Below, one piece after another: positions 8,003 through 15,915 of a stretch of DNA of 64,000 bases. The position numbers were made by a program, and so were the translations under genes. The notes beneath the pieces were generated by a model. It searched no databases, was not told where the DNA came from, and saw only the letters and a program-made list of their open reading frames with translations. Each line of letters opens with the position of its first letter. Position 1 is the first letter of the stretch. The DNA comes from Streptomyces atratus (GTDB lineage Bacteria > Actinomycetota > Actinomycetes > Streptomycetales > Streptomycetaceae): the NCBI RefSeq assembly GCF_900119365.1, contig NZ_FPJO01000016.1, forward strand, positions 118,639-182,638, given 5' to 3'.

Positions 8003-8926
8003 GTGAGCACCACTGAGCCCGATGCCCTCCTGGGCCCCGCAGACATCCGCGAGCTGGCCGCCGCGCTGGGCGTACGCCCGACCAAGCAGCGCGGCCAGAA
8101 CTTCGTCATCGACGCCAATACGGTCCGCCGGATCGTACGGACGGCGGAGGTCCGCCCGGACGACGTCGTCGTCGAAGTCGGCCCCGGGCTCGGCTCGTTG
8201 ACCCTGGCGCTGCTGGAGGCCGCGGACCGGGTCGTCGCCGTCGAGATCGACGACGTGCTGGCGGGCGCGCTCCCGGCCACCGTCGCCGCCCGGATGCCGG
8301 GGCGCGCCGACCGGTTCGCCCTGGTGCACTCCGACGCGATGCTCGTCCGGGAGCTGCCCGGCCCGGCACCCACCGCGCTCGTCGCGAACCTGCCGTACAA
8401 CGTCGCCGTGCCGGTCCTGCTGACCATGCTGGAGCGCTTCCCCTCCATCGAGCGCACCCTCGTCATGGTCCAGGCCGAGGTCGCCGACCGGCTCGCCGCG
8501 CGGCCGGGCAACAAGGTCTACGGTGTGCCGTCGGTGAAGGCCAACTGGTACGCGGACGTCAAGCGGGCCGGCTCCATCGGCCGCAACGTCTTCTGGCCCG
8601 CCCCGAACGTCGACTCCGGCCTGGTGTCCCTGGTCCGGCGCACCGAGCCGATCGCGACGAAGGCGAGCCGGGCCGAGGTCTTCGCGGTCGTCGACGCGGC
8701 CTTCGCCCAGCGCCGCAAGACCCTGCGGGCGGCCCTGGCCGGCTGGGCGGGCTCCGCGCCCGCCGCCGAGGCGGCCCTGGTCGCGGCCGGGATCTCGCCG
8801 CAGGCCCGCGGCGAGTCGCTGACGGTCGAGGAGTTCGCCGCCATCGCCGAGCACAAGCCCTCCGGGACTGCGGAGAACGAGCCCTCCGTGGCTGCCGGGA
8901 ACGAGCCCTCCGGGAGTGGCGAGTGA
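8003..8926 (+). CDS. rsmA: 16S rRNA (adenine(1518)-N6/adenine(1519)-N6)-dimethyltransferase
   Basis: A 307-residue KsgA/RsmA enzyme that dimethylates two adenines in the 3' terminal helix of 16S rRNA. Motifs: RGQNFVID at the N-terminus, SAM-binding EVGPGLGSLTLALLE, catalytic NLPYNVAVP (NLPY), and FWPAPNVDSGLVSL. The GTG at 8003 fits the family N-terminus (STTEPDALLGPADIRELA). The C-terminal ~25 residues are a low-complexity tail with three variants of (N/K)(E/K)PS(G/V). Its stop overlaps the GTG of ispE (GTGA), indicating translational coupling. Confidence 0.96.
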   Translation: MSTTEPDALLGPADIRELAAALGVRPTKQRGQNFVIDANTVRRIVRTAEVRPDDVVVEVGPGLGSLTLALLEAADRVVAVEIDDVLAGALPATVAARMPGRADRFALVHSDAMLVRELPGPAPTALVANLPYNVAVPVLLTMLERFPSIERTLVMVQAEVADRLAARPGNKVYGVPSVKANWYADVKRAGSIGRNVFWPAPNVDSGLVSLVRRTEPIATKASRAEVFAVVDAAFAQRRKTLRAALAGWAGSAPAAEAALVAAGISPQARGESLTVEEFAAIAEHKPSGTAENEPSVAAGNEPSGSGE

Positions 8927-9816
8927 GCGTCACCGTCCGCGTACCCGCCAAGGTCAACGTCCAGCTCGCGGTCGGCGCCGCGCGCCCCGACGGCTTCCAC
9001 GACCTGGCCAATGTCTTCCTCGCCGTCGGCCTGTACGACGAGGTCACCGTCACCCCCGCCGACGGGCTGCGGATCACCTGCTCGGGCCCCGACGCCGCCC
9101 AGGTCCCGCTGGACGCGACGAACCTCGCCGCCCGCGCCGCGATCGCGCTGGCCGAGCGGCACGGCATCGCACCCGATGTGCACATCCACATCGCCAAGGA
9201 CATCCCCGTCGCGGGCGGCATGGCGGGCGGCAGCGCCGACGGCGCGGCCGCGCTGCTGGCCTGCGACGCCCTCTGGTCCACCGGCGCCACCCGGGACGAG
9301 CTCCTCGCCATCTGCGCGGAGCTGGGCAGCGACGTCCCGTTCAGCCTCGTCGGCGGCGCCGCCCTCGGCACCGGACGCGGGGAGCGGCTGACCCCGATCG
9401 ACGTCGGCGGCACCTTCCACTGGGTCTTCGCGGTCGCCGACGGCGGGCTCTCCACCCCGGCCGTCTACGGAGAGTTCGACCGGCTCACGGCGGGCACCGA
9501 CGTCCCCGCGCCCGAAGCCTCCCCGGCGCTCCTCGACGCCCTGCGCACCGGCGACACCGCCGCGCTCGCCGGGGCGCTCTCCAACGACCTCCAGCCCGCC
9601 GCGCTCTCCCTGCGCCCCTCGCTCGCCGACACCCTCGCCGCGGGCACCGCGGCAGGTGCCCTGGCGGCCCTGGTCTCGGGCTCCGGGCCGACCACCGCGT
9701 TCCTGGTGGCGGACGCGGAGTCGGCGCATAAGGTGGCCGAGGCCCTGCTCACCTCGGGCACGTGCAGGAACGCGCGGACCGCGGTCTCCCCGGCACCGGG
9801 CGCCTCGCTCGTCTGA
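8923..9816 (+). CDS. ispE: 4-(cytidine 5'-diphospho)-2-C-methyl-D-erythritol kinase
   Basis: A 297-residue GHMP kinase that phosphorylates CDP-methylerythritol in the non-mevalonate isoprenoid pathway. Motifs: N-terminal VRVPAKVNVQLAVGAARPDGFHDL with the family Lys, ATP loop PVAGGMAGGSADGAAAL, GSDVPFSLVGGAALGTGRGE, and the C-terminal VSGSGPT loop. The GTG at 8923 overlaps the rsmA stop. The conserved rsmA-ispE pairing is seen across actinobacteria. Confidence 0.96.
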   Translation: MSVTVRVPAKVNVQLAVGAARPDGFHDLANVFLAVGLYDEVTVTPADGLRITCSGPDAAQVPLDATNLAARAAIALAERHGIAPDVHIHIAKDIPVAGGMAGGSADGAAALLACDALWSTGATRDELLAICAELGSDVPFSLVGGAALGTGRGERLTPIDVGGTFHWVFAVADGGLSTPAVYGEFDRLTAGTDVPAPEASPALLDALRTGDTAALAGALSNDLQPAALSLRPSLADTLAAGTAAGALAALVSGSGPTTAFLVADAESAHKVAEALLTSGTCRNARTAVSPAPGASLV

Positions 9817-9915
9817 CGGCGCCCGCCACCGCGGGGGCGGCAAGGGCGAGCGGGCACCGCACCGCTGCCGCCCCGTACCCTGGGAAGCCGATCGATCCTT
9901 CCGGGCAGGAGTGAA

Positions 9916-11733
9916 ATGGCCGTCAATCTGGTCAATGTCGAGCAGGTCAGCAAGGTGTACGGCACCCGTGCCCTGCTCGACGGAGTGTCCCTCGGGGTGT
10001 CCGAGGGAGACCGGATCGGTGTAGTGGGTCGCAACGGCGACGGCAAGACGACGCTCATCCGGATGCTCGCCCGGCTGGAGGAGGCGGACAGCGGACGCGT
10101 CACCCACAGCGGCGGGCTGCGGCTCGGCGTCCTCACCCAGCACGACTCGCTCGACCCGCGGGCGACCATCCGCCACGAGGTGATCGGCGACCTCGCCGAC
10201 CACGAGTGGGCGGGCAGCGCCAAGATCCGCGATGTGCTCACCGGGCTCTTCGGCGGGCTCGCCCTGCCGGGCTTCGAGCACGGCCTGGACACCGTCATCG
10301 CCCCGCTCTCCGGCGGCGAGCGGCGCCGGATCGCGCTGGCCAAGCTGCTCATCGCCGAGCAGGACCTCATCGTGCTCGACGAGCCGACCAACCACCTCGA
10401 CGTCGAGGGCATCTCCTGGCTGGCCCGCCATCTGCGGGCCCGCCGCTCCGCGCTCGTCTGCGTCACCCACGACCGCTGGTTCCTCGACCAGGTCTGCACG
10501 CGCATGTGGGACGTCCAGCGCGGCACGGTCCACGAGTACGAGGGCGGCTACAGCGACTACGTCTTCGCACGGGCCGAGCGGGAGCGGATCGCCGCGACCG
10601 AGGAGGTCAAGCGGCAGAACCTGATGCGCAAGGAGCTGGCCTGGCTGCGCCGCGGCGCCCCCGCCCGCACCTCCAAGCCGCGCTACCGCATCGAGGCGGC
10701 CAACGAACTGATCGCCGACGTGCCGCCGCCGCGCGACACCAGCGAGCTGATGAAGTTCGCCAACGCCCGGCTCGGCAAGACCGTCTTCGACCTGGAGGAC
10801 GTGACCGTCCAGGCCGGCCCCAAGACGCTGCTCACCCACCTCACCTGGCAGCTCGGCCCCGGCGACCGGATCGGCCTGGTCGGGGTCAACGGCGCGGGCA
10901 AGACCTCCCTGCTGCGGACCCTCGCCGAGGCGGCCCGCACCCAGGGCGACGCACAGCCCGCCGCCGGGAAGGTAGTCGTCGGCAAGACCGTCAAGCTGGC
11001 CTACCTCTCCCAGGAGGTCCACGAGCTGAACCCGAACCTGCGGGTGCTCGAAGCGGTGCAGCAGGTACGGGACCGGGTCGACCTCGGCAAGGGCCGCGAG
11101 ATGACCGCGGGCCAGCTCTGCGAGCAGTTCGGCTTCTCGAAGGAGAAGCAGTGGACCCCGGTCGGCGACCTCTCGGGCGGTGAGCGGCGCCGGCTCCAGA
11201 TCCTGCGCCTGCTGATGGACGAGCCGAACGTCCTCTTCCTCGACGAGCCCACCAACGACCTCGACATCGAGACCCTGACCCAGCTGGAGGACCTCCTCGA
11301 CGGCTGGCCCGGATCGATGGTCGTGATCTCGCACGACCGGTTCTTCATCGAGCGGACCACGGACCGCGTGATGGCGCTGCTCGGCGACCGCACCCTGCGG
11401 ATGCTGCCGCGCGGGATCGACGAGTACCTGGAGCGCAGGCAGCGGATGGAGGAGGCGGCCACGCCCTCCGCCGCACCCGCCCCGGCCAAGGAGACGGCCG
11501 CACCGGCCGCCGCCCTCTCCCCGCAGGCCGCCCGCGCGGCGAAGAAGGAGCTCCAGAAGGTCGAGCGGCAGCTCGACAAGATCTCCACCCGCGAGACCAC
11601 GCTGCACGCACAGATCGCGGAGCACGCCACGGACTTCGAGAAGGTGGCCAAGCTCGACGCCGAGCTGCGCGAACTGGTCGGCGAACGGGACGAGTTGGAG
11701 ATGCGCTGGCTGGAACTGGCCGAGGACGCCTGA
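9916..11733 (+). CDS. ABC-F family ATP-binding protein (Uup-like)
   Basis: A 605-residue soluble protein with two ABC ATPase domains and no membrane segment. Domain 1 carries Walker A GRNGDGKTT (about residues 38-46), signature LSGGERRRIALAK and Walker B LIVLDEPTNHLD. Domain 2 carries GVNGAGKTS, LSGGERRRLQILR and VLFLDEPTNDLD. A C-terminal coiled coil (about residues 535-605) resembles the Uup C-terminal domain. ABC-F proteins act on ribosomes or DNA structures. The linker between domains (KELAWLRRGAPARTSKPRYR) matches Uup-type housekeeping members, not dedicated antibiotic-resistance members. The ATG at 9916 follows GGCAGGAG. The 99 bases upstream of it hold a likely -10 (TACCCT near 9877). 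Confidence 0.92.
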   Translation: MAVNLVNVEQVSKVYGTRALLDGVSLGVSEGDRIGVVGRNGDGKTTLIRMLARLEEADSGRVTHSGGLRLGVLTQHDSLDPRATIRHEVIGDLADHEWAGSAKIRDVLTGLFGGLALPGFEHGLDTVIAPLSGGERRRIALAKLLIAEQDLIVLDEPTNHLDVEGISWLARHLRARRSALVCVTHDRWFLDQVCTRMWDVQRGTVHEYEGGYSDYVFARAERERIAATEEVKRQNLMRKELAWLRRGAPARTSKPRYRIEAANELIADVPPPRDTSELMKFANARLGKTVFDLEDVTVQAGPKTLLTHLTWQLGPGDRIGLVGVNGAGKTSLLRTLAEAARTQGDAQPAAGKVVVGKTVKLAYLSQEVHELNPNLRVLEAVQQVRDRVDLGKGREMTAGQLCEQFGFSKEKQWTPVGDLSGGERRRLQILRLLMDEPNVLFLDEPTNDLDIETLTQLEDLLDGWPGSMVVISHDRFFIERTTDRVMALLGDRTLRMLPRGIDEYLERRQRMEEAATPSAAPAPAKETAAPAAALSPQAARAAKKELQKVERQLDKISTRETTLHAQIAEHATDFEKVAKLDAELRELVGERDELEMRWLELAEDA

Positions 11734-11841
11734 CCGTTACGGTGCGTCAGGTGTGACGGCTGGGGTTCGTGGGGCGGGTGATAGAAAGAAACCTTGCCCG
11801 GCGCGGAAGCCGGACCCGTCCGCACGAAGGGGGACGTGCTG

Positions 11842-13521
11842 ATGACCCAGCCGCCCGGCCAGCAACCGCCGCAGGGAGGCTTCGGGGCTCCGTACGAACC
11901 CCAACCCGGCCTGTACGGGCCGCCACCGCAGCCGCCCACCCAGGCCGCCGGTCCGTACGGCACGCAGCCGCCGGGCCCCTACGGGCCGCCCCCGCAGCCG
12001 TACGGGCAACAGGCACCCGGAGGTTACGGCTATCCGCAGCCTCAGCCGCAGCCTCCCGGTGGGCCCGGTCGTGGCGGGCGCTTCAAGGGGAAGCCCGCGG
12101 TCGTGGTCGCCGCCGTGCTCGCCGTCTGCCTGATCGTGGGCGGCGGCGTCTGGTTCGCCACGAGCGGGGGCGACGACGGCGGCAAGAAGAAGCCCGTCGC
12201 CGAGAACGGCGACAAGCAGTCGAGTTCCCCGCCCTCCACCGATGAGGACAAGGGGAAGGCGGCCGTGGACCACGACACCGCCGAGAAACTCAACGCCGGG
12301 CGCAAGTCCGGCGAGGCGAAGGTCCTCTGGATTCAGAAGAACGGTGTCGACCTGCCCCGCAACGGCTCCGACGCCTACGGTCCGTGGGTCGTCGGGGACA
12401 TCGTGGTCAAGGCCATGTACCGGACGGTGTCCGGCTATTCGGCCGTGGACGGTACACGGAAGTGGAGCCTGCGTCTGCCGTCCGACGTCTGCGCCGCCCC
12501 CACGCGGCCGACCGACGACGGCAAGATCGTGATCGGGATCGAGCGAGGCACCGCGAGCGACGCGCCCTGCGAAAGCCTCCAGATGATCGACCTCGCCTCG
12601 GGGAAGGCGGGCTGGCGCAAGTCGTACGAGCGGCCCGGTCTCTGGGACGGGTTCTCCGACGTGGCGATGGCGATCCACGGAGACGTTCTGACCGTGGGAC
12701 GGACCAGCCGGACGGACGCCTACCGGGTCAGTGACGGCAAGGCGCTGTGGGGCAGACTGCCGGGCAACTGCCAGCCGTTCGGCTTCGCGAGCGGCCCGCT
12801 GGGGATCGCCGCCGCCAGCTGCCAGACCGAGGCCGACGACCACAAGGAACAGCTGGTGGAGCGGATCGACCCGGTCAGCGGGAAGGTCCTGTGGAAGTAC
12901 AAGGTCAAGAAGGGCTGGCAGGTCGACCAGTTCTACTCGGTCAGCCCACTGGTCGTCTCCCTGAGGAAGGGGGAGAAGAACTGGGCCATCGCGGTGCTCA
13001 ACTCCGATGGCACGTACCGGTCCCAGCTGGCCGGTGGCACCGACGACTACGAAGCGCGGTGCGGCGGCGACCTGCTCACCCGGGGCAAGAACGTCGACAA
13101 CTGCCTGGGGGTCGCGGCCGACGCGAACACCTTCTACATGGCGACGAAGCCCGAGTACGTCGGCTCCGACATGACCAACGCGGTCGTCGCCTTCGATCTG
13201 GGCACCGGCAAGTCCAAGTGGAAGGTTGCGGCACCCGCCGGGCAGACCCTGACGCCCATGCGGGTGGAGGGCGGCAAGGTGCTGATCTACATGGGCGCGA
13301 CCAAGGGCAAGGGGGGCGGCATCATGTCGCTCGCACCGACGGGCGGCGCCCTGCAGCCGGTCCTGCGGCATCCGGCGTCGGCGGCCGAAGTGGAGCGAGG
13401 CTTCTCCACTCCCCGGGTCGCCTACGTGAACGGGCGCTCCCTGCTCATGCATGCCTTTGTCAGCGCGGACACCGACGAGGAAGAGATCGCGAAGAAGACC
13501 ATGATCTCTTTCGGCGACTGA
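11842..13521 (+). CDS. Beta-propeller membrane protein, array copy 1
   Basis: A 559-residue protein. Residues 1-80 are a Pro/Gln/Gly/Tyr-rich cytoplasmic tail that opens with the shared MTQPP..QQPPQGGFGAP block. Residues ~85-107 are one transmembrane helix, ~108-155 a charged linker, and the remainder a PQQ-like beta-propeller with several 'DxxTGKxxWK' blades. The propeller lies outside the cell if the Lys-rich segment before the helix is cytoplasmic. Six Cys in three spaced pairs are shared with copies 2 and 3 and could form disulfides. The ATG at 11842 is 7 bases after AAGGGGGA; GTG 11836 is an alternative. No catalytic residues are seen. A sensor or scaffold role is inference. Confidence 0.9.
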   Translation: MTQPPGQQPPQGGFGAPYEPQPGLYGPPPQPPTQAAGPYGTQPPGPYGPPPQPYGQQAPGGYGYPQPQPQPPGGPGRGGRFKGKPAVVVAAVLAVCLIVGGGVWFATSGGDDGGKKKPVAENGDKQSSSPPSTDEDKGKAAVDHDTAEKLNAGRKSGEAKVLWIQKNGVDLPRNGSDAYGPWVVGDIVVKAMYRTVSGYSAVDGTRKWSLRLPSDVCAAPTRPTDDGKIVIGIERGTASDAPCESLQMIDLASGKAGWRKSYERPGLWDGFSDVAMAIHGDVLTVGRTSRTDAYRVSDGKALWGRLPGNCQPFGFASGPLGIAAASCQTEADDHKEQLVERIDPVSGKVLWKYKVKKGWQVDQFYSVSPLVVSLRKGEKNWAIAVLNSDGTYRSQLAGGTDDYEARCGGDLLTRGKNVDNCLGVAADANTFYMATKPEYVGSDMTNAVVAFDLGTGKSKWKVAAPAGQTLTPMRVEGGKVLIYMGATKGKGGGIMSLAPTGGALQPVLRHPASAAEVERGFSTPRVAYVNGRSLLMHAFVSADTDEEEIAKKTMISFGD

Positions 13522-13546
13522 CCGACTGACCGACTGACCGACTGAC
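13515..13546. repeat. Tandem 8-bp repeat spanning a stop codon
   Basis: Four exact copies of CGACTGAC begin inside the last codons of array copy 1. The TGA stop at 13519-13521 lies in the first copy, so each unit offers a further TGA. The rest of the 308 bases up to the next gene is the duplicated promoter block described separately. Confidence 0.9.
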
Positions 13547-13591
13547 CGGCCTGCCGACCGGCCCTGCTGACCGGTGGTCAGTTCCGGCCGG

Positions 13592-13890
13592 GGCGTAACA
13601 GAGGCATCACGGGACGGTTCTCCGTTGGGGACAGGGGGTGGACCGCCCCGGTGTCCGCGGTGACGCGGGTGGTACAAAGAAGCCCCGCTCGACTGTCGCG
13701 ACACCGCGGGATCCATGCCCGATCCGCTCCTTCCCGTGGAGCTCAGGTGGCTTGTCGGCCCCTTCCTGCTCCACGGGATCGCGGGGGAGAACGGACCGGG
13801 CACCGGACCGCACGAAGGGGGACGTGCTGATGACCCAGCCGCCCGGCCAGCAACCGCCGCAGGGAGGCTTCGGGGCTCCGTACGACCCCC
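13592..13890 (+). repeat. Duplicated promoter/leader block, copy A
   Basis: This block from GGCGTAAC to just inside the second propeller gene is nearly the same as 15619-15915. Both share GAGGCATCACGGG, the GGGTGGTACAAAGAAG element, the GCGGGATCCATGCC segment, and a long identical run through the ribosome binding site and first codons. A shorter relative of the GGGTGrTAsAAAGAA element also precedes copy 1 (near 11779). It probably holds the promoter of each gene. TACAAA would be the -10 if the motif is a sigma-70-type promoter. Confidence 0.8.
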
Positions 13891-15608
13891 CGCCCGGTTC
13901 GTACGGGCCGCCGACCCAGCCGCCCGGCCAGGCCGCCGGTCCGTACGGCACGCAGCCGCCGGGTCCCTACGGGCCGGCGCCCGCCCAGCCCGGTCCGTAC
14001 AACGCTCCCGCCCAGCCCGGTCCGTACAACGCTCCCGCCCAGCCCGGTCCGTACAACGCTCCCGCCCAGCCCGGTCCGTACAACGTGCCCACGCAGCCCG
14101 GTCCGTACGGCGTGCCGTCGCCACCGCAGTCCGGTGGCCCCGCGGACGGCAGCGGTGGCGGAGGGTTGTTCCGGGGCAGGCGCGGGGCGGTCATCGGTGC
14201 CGTACTCGCGGTGGTGCTGCTGGCAGGTGGTGGCGTCTGGCTGGCCACGAGCGGGGACGAGGACAAGCCCACGGCGAAGAAGAGCGCCGCCCCCGAGCCG
14301 AGCACCTCCTCCACCGGCAAGCCCAAGGGCAAGGAGAAGGATCCGGGGCCGAGCGACCTGCGCGCGGAGGCCGACGGGATCAACACCCTGCGCGATCCGG
14401 GCGAGGCCAAGGTCCTCTGGCTCCAGGAGGGTGGCGTGGACCTGCCCCGCGACGGCGCGAGCGTGTACGGCCCCTGGTTCGTCGGCGACACCGTCGTCAA
14501 GGCGATGTTCCACACCGTCTCCGGCTATTCGGCCGCGGACGGCAGCGAGAAGTGGAGCCTGCGCCTGCCCGGCAAACTGTGCGGGGCCCCTTCGCAGGCC
14601 ACCACCGACGGCAAGATCGTCTTCGGGGTCGAGAGCGGCAGCGGCAACCAGGCGGAGTGCAACGGGCTCCAGATGGCCGACCTCACGACCGGCAAGGCCG
14701 GCTGGTACAAGACGTACAAGCGGCAGGGCGCCTGGGACCTGCTCTCCTACCCCGCGATGGCGATCAACGGCGACACCGTGACCGTCGGGCGCAAGACCAG
14801 GACGGACGCCTTCCGGGTCAGCGACGGCAAGGTGCTCTTCGGGGAACTGCCGGGCAACTGCCAGCCGTTCGGCTTCGCGAGCGGCCCGCTGGGGATCGCC
14901 GCGGCCAGCTGCCAGACGGCGGCCGACGACCACAAGGAACAGCTGGTGGAGCGGATCGACCCGGCCAGCGGGAAGGTCCTGTGGAAGTACAAGGTCAAGA
15001 AGGGCTGGGAGGTCTCGCAGTTCTACTCGGTCAGCCCGCTGGTCGTCTCCCTGAAGAAGGAACGCGACTGGGCCATCGTCACGCTCGACGCGAACGGCAC
15101 CTACCGCTCGCAGTTGGTCGGCGGCAACGAGAACTACCGGGTGGAGTGCGACACCGATCTCATCACCGGCGGCGGGAACCTCGACAACTGCCTCGGGGTG
15201 GCGGCCGACGACCGGACGGTCTACCTGGCGACCGAGGCCGCCAAGTCCGGTTCCGGCCCCACCAACAAGGTCGTCGCCTTCGACCTGGCCAGTGGCCGTA
15301 CCAGGTGGAAGGCCGCGGCCCCGGCCGGGCAGACCATGATGCCGATGCGGGTGGAGGGCGGCCGGCTGCTGCTGTTCGTGGAGTCGTCGTTGAACAAGGC
15401 CGGTGCCATCGCGTCGCTGCCGCCGGCCGGTGGCACACCGCAGCTGCTGCTGCGGCACCCGGACGGCGGGGTGCGAACCGAGCGCTCTGTCTTCCAGCCC
15501 CGGGTCGCCTATGTGAACGGCCGTTCTCTGCTGATGAGTACGAGCATCAGCGGGGTCGAGGACGGGGACGAGAAGCGGGCCAAGTCGATGGAGATGTTCG
15601 GCAACTGA
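13830..15608 (+). CDS. Beta-propeller membrane protein, array copy 2
   Basis: A 592-residue paralogue of the preceding gene with the same plan: a proline-rich cytoplasmic tail (1-115) containing four near-exact 9-residue repeats (AQPGPYNAP type), a transmembrane helix (~119-140), a Lys/Pro-rich linker and an extracellular PQQ-like propeller with the same three Cys pairs. A stretch of about 210 bases (14847-15056) is around 93-95% identical to copy 1 (12762-12971), higher than flanking parts of the genes. This points to recent duplication or gene conversion. The ATG at 13830 follows AAGGGGGA. No enzyme motif is visible. Confidence 0.9.
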   Translation: MTQPPGQQPPQGGFGAPYDPPPGSYGPPTQPPGQAAGPYGTQPPGPYGPAPAQPGPYNAPAQPGPYNAPAQPGPYNAPAQPGPYNVPTQPGPYGVPSPPQSGGPADGSGGGGLFRGRRGAVIGAVLAVVLLAGGGVWLATSGDEDKPTAKKSAAPEPSTSSTGKPKGKEKDPGPSDLRAEADGINTLRDPGEAKVLWLQEGGVDLPRDGASVYGPWFVGDTVVKAMFHTVSGYSAADGSEKWSLRLPGKLCGAPSQATTDGKIVFGVESGSGNQAECNGLQMADLTTGKAGWYKTYKRQGAWDLLSYPAMAINGDTVTVGRKTRTDAFRVSDGKVLFGELPGNCQPFGFASGPLGIAAASCQTAADDHKEQLVERIDPASGKVLWKYKVKKGWEVSQFYSVSPLVVSLKKERDWAIVTLDANGTYRSQLVGGNENYRVECDTDLITGGGNLDNCLGVAADDRTVYLATEAAKSGSGPTNKVVAFDLASGRTRWKAAAPAGQTMMPMRVEGGRLLLFVESSLNKAGAIASLPPAGGTPQLLLRHPDGGVRTERSVFQPRVAYVNGRSLLMSTSISGVEDGDEKRAKSMEMFGN

Positions 15609-15618
15609 CGGATACCGA

Positions 15619-15915
15619 GGCGTAACGGAGGCATCACGGGGCGGTTCTCCCTTGGGAACAGGGGGTGGACCGACCCGGTGCCCGGGGTGATGCGGGTGGT
15701 ACAAAGAAGCCCCGCTCGACTGACGTAACGCCGCGGGATCCATGCCTGATTCGCTCCTTTCCGGGGAGTTCGGGGGGTTTCGGCCCCGTGATGCTCCGCG
15801 GAATCGCGGGGGAGAACGGACCGGGCACCGGACCGCACGAAGGGGGACGTGCTGATGACCCAGCCGCCCAGCCAGCAACCGCCGCAGGGAGGCTTCGGCG
15901 CGCCGCAGGAGCCGC
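15619..15915 (+). repeat. Duplicated promoter/leader block, copy B
   Basis: Counterpart of 13592-13890, with small indels in the middle (around 15740-15800) and near identity over the ribosome binding site and the first ~45 bases of coding sequence. The conservation of untranslated sequence suggests either recent duplication or shared regulatory constraint. Confidence 0.8.
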
